Shown: positions 51,460-61,380 of the stretch, one piece after another
How the letters are laid out: the number at the start of each line of letters is the position of its first letter
Position numbering within the stretch: position 1 is the stretch's first letter
NCBI RefSeq assembly: GCF_900453205.1
Contig: NZ_UGQU01000002.1
Coordinates: forward strand, 372,001-436,000
Reading direction: 5' to 3'
Source: Moraxella lacunata
Lineage (GTDB): Bacteria; Pseudomonadota; Gammaproteobacteria; Pseudomonadales; Moraxellaceae
Length of the DNA stretch: 64,000 nucleotides
The notes under the pieces: model-generated
Told to the model about the DNA's origin: nothing
Database searches by the model: none
The model's input: only the letters and a program-made list of their open reading frames with translations
Translations under genes and position numbers: made by a program

Positions 51460-51500
51460 GTATTCGCCTTTATTTTTGCAAATTTTTAAAATTGACGGTG

Positions 51501-51788
51501 TTATTTCACATCAATCTGACGGCGAAACTTTTGCCCTGCCTTAAAGGTAACGACACGGCGAGCCTTGACAGGGATAACTTCCCCTGTTTTGGGGTTGCGA
51601 CCTGGGCGGGACTTTTTGTCTTTTAACTCAAAGTTGCCAAAGCCTGAGAGCTTGACTTCTTTACCGTCTGCCAAACTTTGGCTAATCTCACTAAAAAAGG
51701 TATCCACCAATTTGCGAGCGTCTTGGCGAGTCATACGCAGGCGAATGGTCAAATGGTCTACCATGTCTGCTTTGGTTAAGGTTGCCAT
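51501..51788 (-). CDS. ihfA: Integration host factor subunit alpha
   Basis: 95 residues. [10 protein letters not shown] and [24 protein letters not shown] are the HU/IHF signatures; the latter contains the DNA-bending arm with Pro. IHF-alpha identity rests on the arm sequence and on its place behind pheT, the order pheS-pheT-ihfA shared by gammaproteobacteria. It bends DNA for recombination, transcription and, in I-F systems, possibly spacer integration. Confidence 0.94.
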   Translation of the reverse strand: MATLTKADMVDHLTIRLRMTRQDARKLVDTFFSEISQSLADGKEVKLSGFGNFELKDKKSRPGRNPKTGEVIPVKARRVVTFKAGQKFRRQIDVK

Positions 51789-51864
51789 GTGTTATCCTTT
51801 TAAAATTAAATTAAAATTGGCATTGTTAGGGTTAAGGGCGAACCACATTCGCCCTTGATAAACA

Positions 51865-54252
51865 TCAGCTATCACGCAGTTGTGCTTGGTAATTGTCGGT
51901 CAATGCCACAATTACCCTATCCATCAACGCCTTAATCTCATCATCAGACAGGGTGCGAGCAGTATCTTGCAAGGTCATGGCAAATGCCAGTGATTTTTTG
52001 CCCGCAGGCAGTCTGTCGCCTTCATAGACGTCAAACAAGGCAACATCTGTCAAATGCTCGCCTGCCACATCACGCACGACATCTGCCACGTCTTGCCATG
52101 CCAAATCCTTATCCACGAAAAATGCCAAATCACGGCGAACGCTTGGGAATTTGCTCGGTAGGCTCACAGCAAGGGGCTTGCGATGCAGGGCAAGCAGTTT
52201 ATCAAGCTCAAACTGAGCCACCCACACGGTCGGCAAATCAAGCTCGCTTGCGATACTGGGGTGGAGCTGTCCAAAGTAGCCCACTTTTTCGCCATTTACC
52301 ACCAAATAGGCACTTTGCCCTGAATGCAAAAACGCCAAATCCGTTCGCTCATAGCTTGGGCGGACATGAGCAGGGAGCAGGGTTTCGATGTCGGCTTTTA
52401 AATCATAAAAGTCCATGCCACGCACGCCATGAATGCTGTCGGTGGCTCGTCCTGTGGCGATGATGGCAAGACTATTGATTTGGGCAAGGCTTGCGACATC
52501 TTTACCCACGAACGACAAACCCACCTCAAACAGTCGCACGTCCGTTTGCTGGCGGTTGAGGTTGTGGCTCACGATAGGCAGTAGGCTAGATAGTAGCGTA
52601 CGTCTCATGACCGCAAGCTCGGAGGAGATGGGATTGGCAAGAGGCAAAATCTCGCCCAATTTGTCATCGTGGAGCAGTTGTTCTAATTTGTCATCACAAA
52701 AGCTAAAACTCACCGCCTCAAAATAGCCCTGTTTGGCAAGTGTCAGTTTGAGCGTGTGGGTCAAATCTGCCGTGTCATCATAACTCATGTCCACTGCAAA
52801 CTCGGGCAGGCGTGGGGCGATGTTGGCATAGCCATGCACCCGAGCAATCTCCTCGATGATGTCCTCGCTGATGCTTAGGTCAAAGCGATGGCTTGGGGGC
52901 TGACAGGTAAATGCCGTGCCGTCAAAAGTGGTGTTAATTTCTAAGCGGTTTAATAGCTCGGTAATAGTATCGCTGGGCAGGCTGATACCAAGCAGTTTTT
53001 CGACTTTGGTAAATGGCACGCTGATGGTGGTGCGTGCTGGCAAATCAGAGACGCTCTCGGCGGTGGTGATTTGTCCGACTTGACCGCCAGCAATGCTCGC
53101 TATCAAAGTCGTGGCACGGTCAAGGGCGAGTTTGGGTAAGTTAAAATCCACCCCACGCTCAAATCTGGCACTGGCATCGGTGTGCAAACCAAAACGTCTG
53201 GCACGCCCTGCGATGTTTAGCTGATTAAAATAAGCCGATTCTAGCACGATGTTGGTCGTGCTGTCCGACACGGCAGAGCGAGACCCACCCATAATCCCTG
53301 CCAGTGCAAGCACACCCACCTCATCAGCAATGACCAGCTCATCGCCACTTAGGGTAATGGTTTGCTCGTTTAACAGCTCTACCGTCTCGCCTTTATGGGC
53401 AAGGCGTACCACGATAGAGCCGACAATTTTATCAGCGTCAAAGGCGTGTAGGGGCTGACCAAGTTCTAATAAAATAAAGTTGGTCACATCCACCAAAAAA
53501 TTATGGGTGCGTAGTCCGCTCGCCACGAGACTGTCTTTTAGCCATTTTGGGGTTTTAACGGTGCGGTCAATGCTCCCGATATACTGAGCCAAATAGCGAG
53601 GGCAGGCGGTGGTGTTGTCTACTTTGACCGCTACCGCTTTATCTAGTGTGGGGGCAGTCGTGATAATCTCTGGGCGGTTTAGGGATAAGCCATTAACCAC
53701 GCCAATCTCACGAGCCAAACCTAACACGCTCAAACAATCGCCACGATTGGGGGTAATCGCCACATCAAAAATCTGACCGTCCAGCCCCAAATATTCACGC
53801 ACATTCACACCAATCGGTGCGTCATCGTCAAGCTCTAAAAGTCCGTCAATCTCATCAATCAAGCCCAGCTCAGACGCACCGCAGAGCATGCCTTGTGATT
53901 CTACACCACGCAGTTTGCCTTTTTTAATTTTAAACTCTTTGCCGTCAATCGGTGGTAGTACCGCCCCAACGGTTGCCACCGCCACTTTAAGTCCTGCACG
54001 CACATTGGTTGCCCCACAGACAATTTGCAAATGCTCATCTGTACCAACATTGACGGTGGTCACGGAGAGTTTGTCGGCATCGGGGTGCTTGTCGCAAGTG
54101 ATGACCTGACCCACAACCACACCACTAAACTTGGGGGCAATGGGGGTGATGTCGTCTAGTTCTAGTCCAAGCATGGTAAGCTGTTCGCCAAGCTCGGCGG
54201 AGGTATTGGCAGGATTGACCCATTGTCTGAGCCAGTTTTCGCTGATTTTCAT
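51865..54252 (-). CDS. pheT: Phenylalanine-tRNA ligase beta subunit
   Basis: The 795-residue subunit binds tRNA-Phe and edits mischarged tyrosine. Visible parts: N-terminal tRNA-binding domain (GVVVGQVITCDKHPDADKLSVTTVNVG), B3/B4 editing region (TNFILLELGQPLHAFD), B5 repeat and the C-terminal FDX-ACB domain (SKFPSVRRDLAFFVD). Its ATG overlaps the stop of the small upstream gene (ATGA), so translation is coupled. Confidence 0.96.
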   Translation of the reverse strand: MKISENWLRQWVNPANTSAELGEQLTMLGLELDDITPIAPKFSGVVVGQVITCDKHPDADKLSVTTVNVGTDEHLQIVCGATNVRAGLKVAVATVGAVLPPIDGKEFKIKKGKLRGVESQGMLCGASELGLIDEIDGLLELDDDAPIGVNVREYLGLDGQIFDVAITPNRGDCLSVLGLAREIGVVNGLSLNRPEIITTAPTLDKAVAVKVDNTTACPRYLAQYIGSIDRTVKTPKWLKDSLVASGLRTHNFLVDVTNFILLELGQPLHAFDADKIVGSIVVRLAHKGETVELLNEQTITLSGDELVIADEVGVLALAGIMGGSRSAVSDSTTNIVLESAYFNQLNIAGRARRFGLHTDASARFERGVDFNLPKLALDRATTLIASIAGGQVGQITTAESVSDLPARTTISVPFTKVEKLLGISLPSDTITELLNRLEINTTFDGTAFTCQPPSHRFDLSISEDIIEEIARVHGYANIAPRLPEFAVDMSYDDTADLTHTLKLTLAKQGYFEAVSFSFCDDKLEQLLHDDKLGEILPLANPISSELAVMRRTLLSSLLPIVSHNLNRQQTDVRLFEVGLSFVGKDVASLAQINSLAIIATGRATDSIHGVRGMDFYDLKADIETLLPAHVRPSYERTDLAFLHSGQSAYLVVNGEKVGYFGQLHPSIASELDLPTVWVAQFELDKLLALHRKPLAVSLPSKFPSVRRDLAFFVDKDLAWQDVADVVRDVAGEHLTDVALFDVYEGDRLPAGKKSLAFAMTLQDTARTLSDDEIKALMDRVIVALTDNYQAQLRDS

Positions 54253-54452
54253 GGTTTTCTCTTATTATCTTGTTTTGTATGGTTTAATTTGGCTTTGTCT
54301 GGATAAGTGCCACTAATATCTTCTTCGCTAAATTCAAACATTCGCATGATTTCATCATCACCCCAATGAATATCATCGGGAATGGTGACTTGCCCTTGTC
54401 CAAGACCAATGCGTCTTGTGGAGGTATTGTCATCATGCACGTCGTTTGTCAT
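54249..54452 (-). CDS. 67-residue antitoxin-like protein between pheS and pheT
   Basis: The ATG follows the pheS TAA directly and the TGA overlaps the pheT ATG, so the gene is embedded in the operon by tight coupling. The segment RRIGLGQGQVTIPDDIHWGDDEIMRMFE resembles the C-terminal toxin-binding tail of Phd/YefM- or DUF2281-type antitoxins (usually G-x-I-x-I-P-D-D-F-D ... E-I-x-x-x-F). The DNA-binding half of such antitoxins and any toxin partner are missing. The match is by eye and tentative. Confidence 0.6.
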   Translation of the reverse strand: MTNDVHDDNTSTRRIGLGQGQVTIPDDIHWGDDEIMRMFEFSEEDISGTYPDKAKLNHTKQDNKRKP

Positions 54453-55511
54453 TTAAGCAAACTGCCCCAAAAATCTCACATCATTTTGGAAAAATACTCG
54501 CAAATCATCAATGCCATAATACAGCATGGCAAAGCGTTCGATACCCAGTCCAAAGGCAAAACCTGTGTATTCATCAGGGTCAATGCCACAGTTGCGTAGA
54601 ACTTGGGGGTGAACCATGCCACAGCCTAAGACTTCTAGCCATTTGCCAGAGTCGGATAAAATATCCACCTCCGCAGACGGCTCGGTAAATGGGAAAAAGC
54701 TCGGACGAAAACGCACGGTCATCTGCCTACCAAAAAAGGCATTTAAAAACTCATGAATCACGCCTTTAAGCTCGGCAAAGCTCGATGATTTAGAAATCAT
54801 CAAACCTTCCATTTGGTGAAACATCGGCGAATGCGTCTGGTCGCTGTCACAGCGATACACACGCCCAGGGCAGATGATACGCAGGGGCGGTTCGCTCGCC
54901 TCCATGGTGCGAATCTGTACACCTGATGTGTGCGTACGCAGTAGATAATGAGCGTCAAAATAAAAGGTGTCGTGCATGGCACGAGCAGGGTGGTGGTCGG
55001 GGATGTTTAGGGCTTCAAAGTTATAATAATCGCTCTCCACCTCAGGGCCTGTCGCCACGCTAAACCCTGCTTGTACAAAAAACTGCTTCATCCGCTCGGT
55101 GGTGTGTGTAATGGGGTGTAGTCCGCCTGTGGGGCGGTGGCGTGGCGGGAGCGTGATGTCGATTTGCTCTGCCATGAGCTTGGCGTTTAGGGCTTCTTTT
55201 GCTAGTACCGACCCACGCTCATCAAGGGCGGTAGCAATGCGAGTGCGTAGCTCGTGCAGGTATGCCCCGTAGGTTTTTTTGCCCTCAGCGTCCAGTCCGC
55301 CCATTTGTTTGGAGAGGGCAGTGAGGGGGGATTTTTTGCCTTGCAATGCTCCTTTTAATTCTTGTAATTGGGCGGTGTTGTAAGCCGTGCCAATCGCTTT
55401 GATGACCTGTTTGGCATAATCATCAAAATCATCACTGCTAATGTCTGCTAGGGGTTTATCCAAATGCGATAGGGCAAGCACCACGTCTAAGGGAGAATGA
55501 GTATCAGTCAT
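54453..55511 (-). CDS. pheS: Phenylalanine-tRNA ligase alpha subunit
   Basis: 352 residues from the ATG at 55511 (MTDTHSPLDVVL); a longer frame reaching 55580 has an unlikely hydrophobic start. The helical N-terminal arm is followed by the class II core: motif 2 (HQMEGLMI and FRPSFFPFTEPSAEVD) and motif 3 (GFAFGLGIERFAMLYYGIDD). With PheT it charges tRNA-Phe. No leader peptide or attenuator was recognised upstream. Confidence 0.95.
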   Translation of the reverse strand: MTDTHSPLDVVLALSHLDKPLADISSDDFDDYAKQVIKAIGTAYNTAQLQELKGALQGKKSPLTALSKQMGGLDAEGKKTYGAYLHELRTRIATALDERGSVLAKEALNAKLMAEQIDITLPPRHRPTGGLHPITHTTERMKQFFVQAGFSVATGPEVESDYYNFEALNIPDHHPARAMHDTFYFDAHYLLRTHTSGVQIRTMEASEPPLRIICPGRVYRCDSDQTHSPMFHQMEGLMISKSSSFAELKGVIHEFLNAFFGRQMTVRFRPSFFPFTEPSAEVDILSDSGKWLEVLGCGMVHPQVLRNCGIDPDEYTGFAFGLGIERFAMLYYGIDDLRVFFQNDVRFLGQFA

Positions 55512-55811
55512 GTTCGTTATCATCATGAATTTAAAAGAACTATTGTAAAAAATAATTATAAAAATGTAAACAAAAACCACGCTATTTTGGCAAAAACTGA
55601 CAAATTATGGGCAAAATATGACCGATTTTTTGGGTTTTTATGGATTATAGTAAAAAATATTTGCAATATGATGTAATTTTATGTATATTTACCTTGCAGT
55701 TATAAAACTGTTAATTTGTATCAAGATAAACGCTGTTGTTATCAGGTCAGGAATGCTTAATTAGGATTAATTAAGTGGACATGGTAACACCACTTCAGCT
55801 TAAGGAACATC

Positions 55812-57065
55812 ATGAAACATTTTTCCGCTCAAAAACTAGCCATCGCCACTTCCATTGCCCTTGGTGTCATGCTTGCCACAACCGCTCATGCCGACCCTAA
55901 AATCTCAGGTCGTCTTTATCTGAGTACGCTTTATGAGAATAAAGATGTTACTGAGACCAACACAGTCACCAATGCAGTATCCAAAACCAACACTGACCGC
56001 ACGACGTTAAATTCGGGGGGTTCTCGTATTCGCTTTACAGGCGATGAAAAGCTGACAGATGATGTTACTTTGGATTATCGTTTAGAATACAGTGTGTTTT
56101 TGGATAATGATGCTGTAACCAGTGATGGCAAAAGCTTAAATTTTGCCGCTCGCACCACTTATTTGGGATTAAAACATAAAGATTATGGGCATCTGGCCGC
56201 AGGTCGCATGTACACCCCTGATGATGACATTGATTATGTCAATGCAGGCTATCTATATGCCTCAGGGGCGGAAGCACCATTTAGCTATCATGGTCAGCGT
56301 ACCAATAATACGTTCCAATACACCAGTCCAAAAATTAATGACAAGACGCAGTTCAAGCTCCATTATGCCATGGATGAAGACATTGGAACGTATGTCAGTG
56401 GTTCCAATAATCACGGCGGTGCAGTTAGTGGCGTTTTTGTCAATGGCGAACAAACTACAATCAGAAGAGATTTGATTGCAGGTCATGTGTTGCATGAAGA
56501 TGAGAAGTTTGATGCAGGACTTGCTTATACCTATGCAGGCGAGTTTAAAGCCTTGCGTGGCATGGTGTGGCTCAAACCTACTGATAAGTTTAAGTATGGC
56601 ATCATTGCTCAGCAAACAGACTACAATAGTGGTAATAAAGAATTAGGTGCATTAATCACGGGCTATTATAGCATGGATGATAAGACCGATTTTTATGCTC
56701 AAGCAGGCTATGCTGATAATTTTAAAGGTTTTAAAGATGGTGAACGCACTGTTGCCAGTACGGGTATCATCAAATGGTGGTATTGTTAAATAAAGATAGA
56801 TTTTAAGGTTTTCCGTTCGGACTGAGCTTGTCGAAGTCTAGGAAAACCGTTATGGTTCGACAAGCTCACCACGAACGGCTTTCTAGAAAAGTATACTCAA
56901 TTAACAATACCCAAATGGTTAAAGCGTGATGGTGGTACTAGGGTTCGTGCATTTGGTACATTAAACTATGATGACCGCACTGAATTTAAATACATCAACG
57001 ACCAGCTCATCAAAGTTCAAAGCGATGCCTTTGGTGTGGAAGCAGGTTTGCGTTACGATTTCTGA
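55812..57065 (+). pseudogene. Outer-membrane porin gene interrupted by a 133-bp MITE
   Basis: The precursor opens with a signal peptide ending near TTAHA-DPK and beta-strand patterns (KISGRLYLSTLYE, GSRIRFTGDEKLTDDVTLDYRLEYSVF, TYLGLKHKDYGHLAAGRMYTP) of a 16-strand general porin. Translation now stops at 56787-56789 soon after entering the MITE. The last strands lie beyond it (56920-57065; AFGVEAGLRYDF ends with the terminal Phe needed for BAM). Excising the MITE and one 8-bp duplicate restores IIKW-LKRDGG and a 371-residue protein. The upstream 300 bp (55512-55811) are AT-rich and hold no other gene. Confidence 0.92.
56779..56911. mobile_element. 133-bp MITE in the porin gene
   Basis: Ends are inverted GGTATTGTTAA. 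The exact 8-bp target duplication CAAATGGT flanks it (56771-56778 and 56912-56919). Inside is a long palindrome with CCGTTCGGACTGAGCTTG, TCGAAG, TTCGACAAGCTC and CACCACGAACGG. Length and core match the MITE at 23322-23454, and an 8-bp duplication is typical for IS1-type transposition. Confidence 0.93.
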
Positions 57066-57243
57066 TAATTAGACAGCATAAAACCAGTCATGACAAATGG
57101 CTGGTTTTATTTTTGCCAAAATCACAACTGGCAATCTAAATTATTTGTTAAATATTCCTATTTTCATTGATTTATCAAAGATTTTTGGTTAAAATATGTA
57201 ACCATCATTTATCTTTCCTGTTTTGTCATATATAGGACGTGTT

Positions 57244-58287
57244 ATGTTTACCAAAAAACTTTTAGCCCTTGCCGTTGTTGGTGTGTTTGGTCTGACCGCT
57301 TGCAACCAAGACAAACCTGCAACCACAGACACCGCCCCTGCCGAGCAAAAAACAGAACAAAAGGCTGAATCAGCACAAACCAAACCTGCTGACACCACAG
57401 CAACCCCTGCCACAGGCGATGTTACCATCAAGACCGCCACAGGCGAGCAGACCATCCCTGCCAATCCTCATCCCATCGCCGTCTATGACATGACCGCCCT
57501 ACAAAACCTAAAAGCCTTGGGCGTTGCGGTGCAAGGCATGCCGTCAGCGGAGATGACTGCCGAGCGTATCGCTACCCTAAACCTAAAAGCGGACGGCACG
57601 CCAGACGGCACAAGCGTTGGTACACTATTTGAACCAAATTTAGAAGTATTGCACAGCCTAAAACCACAAGCCATTTTTGTGGGTTCTCGTATGGCAGAAA
57701 AGAGCGAAGAGCTTGGCAAAATCGCCCCAACGTATAACCTAACCATTGACACCAACAACGTCTATGAGTCAAGCAAACAGCAGATTACCGATTTTGGTAA
57801 AGTGTTTGGCAAAACTGCCGAAGCCGACAAACTCATCGCCGACATTGACACCGCCATTGCCGAGACCAAAAAAGCGGTAGAAGGCAAGGGCAACGGGCTT
57901 GCCATTCTTATCAATGGCAACAAAATGAGTGCCTATGGCAAAAACTCACGCTACGGCTATCTACACACCACATTCGGCATTCCCATGGCGGACGCTGACG
58001 TGAACAAAAACGAAGAGCGTCATGGTCAGCCCATTAGCTTTGAATATATCCAAAAAGTTGACCCTGATTGGCTGTTTGTCCTAGACCGCACGTCAGCGAT
58101 TGGCGAAGAAGGCGTATCGGCTAAGGAAGTGCTAAATAACCCACTCATGCGGGGCACCAAAGCCTATAAAAATAACCAAATCGTCTATGTGAGTGCAGAT
58201 TCTTATCTTGCCTTTGGTGGCTATTATCAATGGCTAAAAGATGCTAAGATTGTTACCGATGCGTTTAATGCAAAAACAGCTCAGTAA
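57244..58287 (+). CDS. Siderophore-binding lipoprotein of an ABC importer (FatB/CeuE type)
   Basis: 347 residues from the ATG at 57244. Lipobox LTAC (Cys at about residue 19), a long Thr/Ala/Lys-rich linker (about 20-60), then a class III binding protein: IAVYDMTALQNLKALGV, FEPNLEVLHSLKPQAIFVGSR and AFGGYYQWLKDAKIV. Members bind catecholate or mixed siderophores. Permease and ATPase genes of the same system follow. No clean Fur box was found upstream. Confidence 0.9.
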   Translation: MFTKKLLALAVVGVFGLTACNQDKPATTDTAPAEQKTEQKAESAQTKPADTTATPATGDVTIKTATGEQTIPANPHPIAVYDMTALQNLKALGVAVQGMPSAEMTAERIATLNLKADGTPDGTSVGTLFEPNLEVLHSLKPQAIFVGSRMAEKSEELGKIAPTYNLTIDTNNVYESSKQQITDFGKVFGKTAEADKLIADIDTAIAETKKAVEGKGNGLAILINGNKMSAYGKNSRYGYLHTTFGIPMADADVNKNEERHGQPISFEYIQKVDPDWLFVLDRTSAIGEEGVSAKEVLNNPLMRGTKAYKNNQIVYVSADSYLAFGGYYQWLKDAKIVTDAFNAKTAQ

Positions 58288-58302
58288 TTGGTGTTGGGTG
58301 TA

Positions 58303-58332
58303 AAAAAAGGGGCGGATTTTATTCGCCCTTTT
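58303..58332 (+). terminator. Terminator-like hairpin after the binding-protein gene
   Basis: GGGCG / CGCCC stem around GATTTTATT with A and T runs. It may reduce transcription into the permease genes and so give more binding protein than permease. Confidence 0.7.
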
Positions 58333-58378
58333 GCTGATTTTTATTAGCATTGTTAATTGATTGTGTTTGTAGTGAATT

Positions 58379-58443
58379 TGTAGGGGTAAATTACATTTGC
58401 CCTGTACCATAAGTGTTTTTTGGGCATTGTATTCGCCCCTACA
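58379..58443. repeat. Palindromic TGTAGGGG...CCCCTACA repeat
   Basis: TGTAGGGGTAAATTACATTTGCCC and its imperfect complement ending CGCCCCTACA face each other across a short centre. A further palindrome, AGGGCGTGGAAAGCACGCCT, follows at 58488-58507. These fill most of the 359-bp gap before the permease genes; no gene is visible there. Confidence 0.6.
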
Positions 58444-58646
58444 CATCCAAATTTTAAACATGGTTATTTAAATTCAAAATATACTAAAGGGCGTGGAAAG
58501 CACGCCTCTACAAAGGCATTATTTTAAAAATGCAAATTGGGGCATATATTTTGATTTAATCATATCAATTTATCATATAAACCCATTTTAAATTATAAAC
58601 CCCTTTGCCCCACCATGCACCTTAGGAATTATCACTTGGGAACCCT

Positions 58647-59648
58647 ATGACCGCAGCGACACTCTCTACCCCGAAGTCCGCCCCAAAATCTCGGTGGTCG
58701 CCAGCATTTGTCAATGTTGGTGCGTTTTTACTTTTGTTTGTTTTGATTGTCATCAGCATTTCGGTGGGGGTGGCGGATTTTTCATGGGCAAAACTCTTTG
58801 ACGACACCGACAACAGCTCACAGTTATTTTTGGTGAGCCGTCTGCCCCGTACGCTGGCGTTGATTTTGACAGGGGCGAGCATGGCGATAGCAGGCATGAT
58901 GATGCAGGTCGTGCTAAAAAACCGCTTTGTTGAGCCGTCTATGGTTGGGGCGACACAGTCGGCGGTGCTTGGGATTTTGCTCACAAGCCTTTATATGCCA
59001 ACCTTGCCCCTTTTGGGTAAAATGAGCGTGGCAACAGTCATGGCGTTTGGCGGTATGATGATTTTTATGCAGATTATCAAACGCTTACCGCCCACGGACT
59101 TTCTCATCATTCCGCTTGTGGGGATTGTGTTTGGGGGGATTATTGATTCGTTTACGCTGTTTTTGGCGTATCAGACCGAGACGGTGCAAATGCTGTCGGT
59201 GTGGCGGTTTGGCGATTTTTCTAGCGTGCTGGCAGGGCGGTATGAGACCTTGTGGCTTGTTGGGATTTTGTCCGCCATTGCCTATATCATGGCAGACCGC
59301 TTGACGATTATTGGGCTTGGGGACGGTATCGCCAAAAATCTAGGGGTCAATAAAGACGCTGTCATGTGGCTTGCCATTGGCATGGTGGCGATGATAAGTG
59401 CGGTGGTGGTGGTAACGGTGGGGGCGATTAGCTTTGTGGGGCTTGTCGTGCCAAATATCGTGAGCCGTCTGGTCGGAGATCGCCTACGAGTGTCACTCCC
59501 TGCGGTGGCGTTGCTTGGTGCGTCTTGTGTCCTTTTGTGCGATATTATCGGGCGTGTGATACGCTATCCCTTTGAAATCCCTGTCTATGTCGTCTTTGGT
59601 GTGCTGGGGTCGGCACTGTTTTTGTGGCTTTTGTCAAAATCAAAATAG
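58647..59648 (+). CDS. FecCD-family siderophore permease, first subunit
   Basis: 333 residues with about nine membrane helices. VSRLPRTLALILTGASMAIAGMMMQVVLKNRFVEPSMVGATQSA and VGAISFVGLVVPNIVSRLVGDR are FecCD signatures; the latter holds the loop that contacts the ATPase. It pairs with the product of 59658-60629. Only 9 bp separate the two genes. Confidence 0.92.
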   Translation: MTAATLSTPKSAPKSRWSPAFVNVGAFLLLFVLIVISISVGVADFSWAKLFDDTDNSSQLFLVSRLPRTLALILTGASMAIAGMMMQVVLKNRFVEPSMVGATQSAVLGILLTSLYMPTLPLLGKMSVATVMAFGGMMIFMQIIKRLPPTDFLIIPLVGIVFGGIIDSFTLFLAYQTETVQMLSVWRFGDFSSVLAGRYETLWLVGILSAIAYIMADRLTIIGLGDGIAKNLGVNKDAVMWLAIGMVAMISAVVVVTVGAISFVGLVVPNIVSRLVGDRLRVSLPAVALLGASCVLLCDIIGRVIRYPFEIPVYVVFGVLGSALFLWLLSKSK

Positions 59649-59657
59649 GGGTGTGTG

Positions 59658-60629
59658 ATGAATTTTGAAAAGTTATTGGGCAACCCTATTTTGTGTGCGT
59701 TTATCGTGCTTGTGATTGGTTGTGGGCTGTATTTGACCCTAAATGTAGTGAGTTGGGATTTTGCCTTGCCCCTGCGTACTCGCAAGCTCATCGCTTTTTT
59801 GGTGGTGGGCTATGCGGTGGGGGTGTCCACGCTACTGTTTCAAACGCTCACGCATAACCCCATTTTAACGCCAAGTCTCTTGGGTTTTGATGCCTTGTAC
59901 GTCTTGATACAGAGCCTTATGCTGTTCTTTTTGGGTATGCTAAGTTATGTCACCTTGCCTGTGGTTGGTAAATTTGCCTTTGAAGTGGCGATGATGATGA
60001 TTATGTCGGTGATTCTGTTTCGCTTTTTGTTTACCAAGCACAATCAGGATTTGACACGGCTTATCTTGGTGGGCGTGATTTTTGGGACGTTGTTTCGTAG
60101 CCTATCCTACATGGTCGCTCGCATGATAAATCCTGATGAATTTGTAACCGTGCAAGCCAATAGCTACGCCAGTTTTACCGCCGTCAATGTCAATCTACTC
60201 ATCACAAGCGTGGTGCTGTCGGTGGCGACTTTTATTTATGTGTGGCGACAACGGTTTGCGTTGGACGTATTGCTACTTGGTAGAAATTGTGCCATTTCGC
60301 TTGGCGTGCCGTATCATAAGTTGTCTCTTGGCATTTTGATGACAATCTCGCTACTGGTATCTATGGCAACCGCCCTTGTGGGTCCGATTACGTTTTTTGG
60401 GCTACTTGTGTGTGCTTTGACCAATCGGTTTTGCACCAAAATGGCTCATGGCGAGAGGCTGATTTTGGTAACGCTCATCGCCAGTAGCACGCTCATCGTG
60501 GGACAGGCGGTGTTTGAGCATGTCTTTAAAATGGCAGGCGTGCTTGAAGTGGTAATTGAGCTGTTTGGCGGGATGGCGTTTTTGCTACTGATTTTTACAC
60601 AATATGGCAAACAACGCACAATGCAATAA
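59658..60629 (+). CDS. FecCD-family siderophore permease, second subunit
   Basis: 323 residues from the ATG at 59658; a GTG directly before it is in frame. About nine helices; TRKLIAFLVVGYAVGVSTLLFQTLTHNPILTPSLLGFDAL and ALVGPITFFGLLVCAL are the family signatures. Together with the first permease it forms the membrane channel of the importer. Confidence 0.92.
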   Translation: MNFEKLLGNPILCAFIVLVIGCGLYLTLNVVSWDFALPLRTRKLIAFLVVGYAVGVSTLLFQTLTHNPILTPSLLGFDALYVLIQSLMLFFLGMLSYVTLPVVGKFAFEVAMMMIMSVILFRFLFTKHNQDLTRLILVGVIFGTLFRSLSYMVARMINPDEFVTVQANSYASFTAVNVNLLITSVVLSVATFIYVWRQRFALDVLLLGRNCAISLGVPYHKLSLGILMTISLLVSMATALVGPITFFGLLVCALTNRFCTKMAHGERLILVTLIASSTLIVGQAVFEHVFKMAGVLEVVIELFGGMAFLLLIFTQYGKQRTMQ

Positions 60630-60671
60630 TTCTTAATACATAAAATTTAATCTATAAATTTAGGTTGTTGA

Positions 60672-61369
60672 ATGAAAAATAAATTAAAATCATTACACTT
60701 ATTTGATGTGGTTATTTTGGCGATTATCTTTTTTGGTTTTGCCATTTATAGTTCCAATATGCAGTTTTTTGAATTGATAAGTCATGAGCAGGTTGCTCCC
60801 GAGACTTTGGAATTCAACAGTTCAAGTAATTGGTCGGGGATTTTGAGTGAAATTGTGGCATTATTGGTGGCGTTTGGGTATTTGACCTATCGTAAATTTG
60901 ATTTTAAACAATTAAATTTTAGTGTCAATCGCTGGACATTGCCAAAAATGGTGCTGTACATTCTCATTGCAGGAACGGTGGCAAGTGCTTATGAAGCCTT
61001 GCAATACATGGCCTTGCCACAGCTGTATCCACCTGCTGAAGCACAGTATGGGACAAGCGAGCATTTTAGTATGTGGTCTGTTTCCTTTATTTTATTTGCT
61101 CTGCTAAATGGCTTTTATGAAGAAGTATTTTTTATTGGATTGGCGGCATTGACCACAAAAAACATTTGCCCCTTGCCATTGTGTTTACTTTGTTTGTGCG
61201 ATTTGCCTTTCATACCTATCAAGGATTGGCAGGAGCATTAACCATTACCACTTTGGGGATTGTGTTTTTGTTATTACGCTATAAAAGTGATGAATTGTTG
61301 CCATTTACTTTGGCACATTCATTTTTTGATTTATTTGGGCTTGGCTTGCCTTTGTATTTGTTGGAATAA
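60672..61369 (+). pseudogene. CPBP-family intramembrane metalloprotease, frameshifted in an A-run
   Basis: The first frame (60672 onward) has several membrane helices and the catalytic NGFYEEVFFIG motif (Glu-Glu). At ACAAAAAACA near 61158-61163 the homologous frame changes: with one more A it reads TTKKHLPLAIVFTLFVRFAFHTYQG, ending AHSFFDLFGLGLPLY, where the His ligands lie. Joined length is 231 residues or so, normal. Bacterial CPBP proteins cleave or protect membrane proteins and often act in bacteriocin immunity. It sits oddly inside the siderophore operon between permease and ATPase genes. Confidence 0.85.
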
Positions 61370-61380
61370 TTGGGGTATTT

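Noticed and set aside
57066-57243. Fur box before the siderophore-binding protein
   Set aside because: No stretch close to the GATAATGATAATCATTATC pattern was found.
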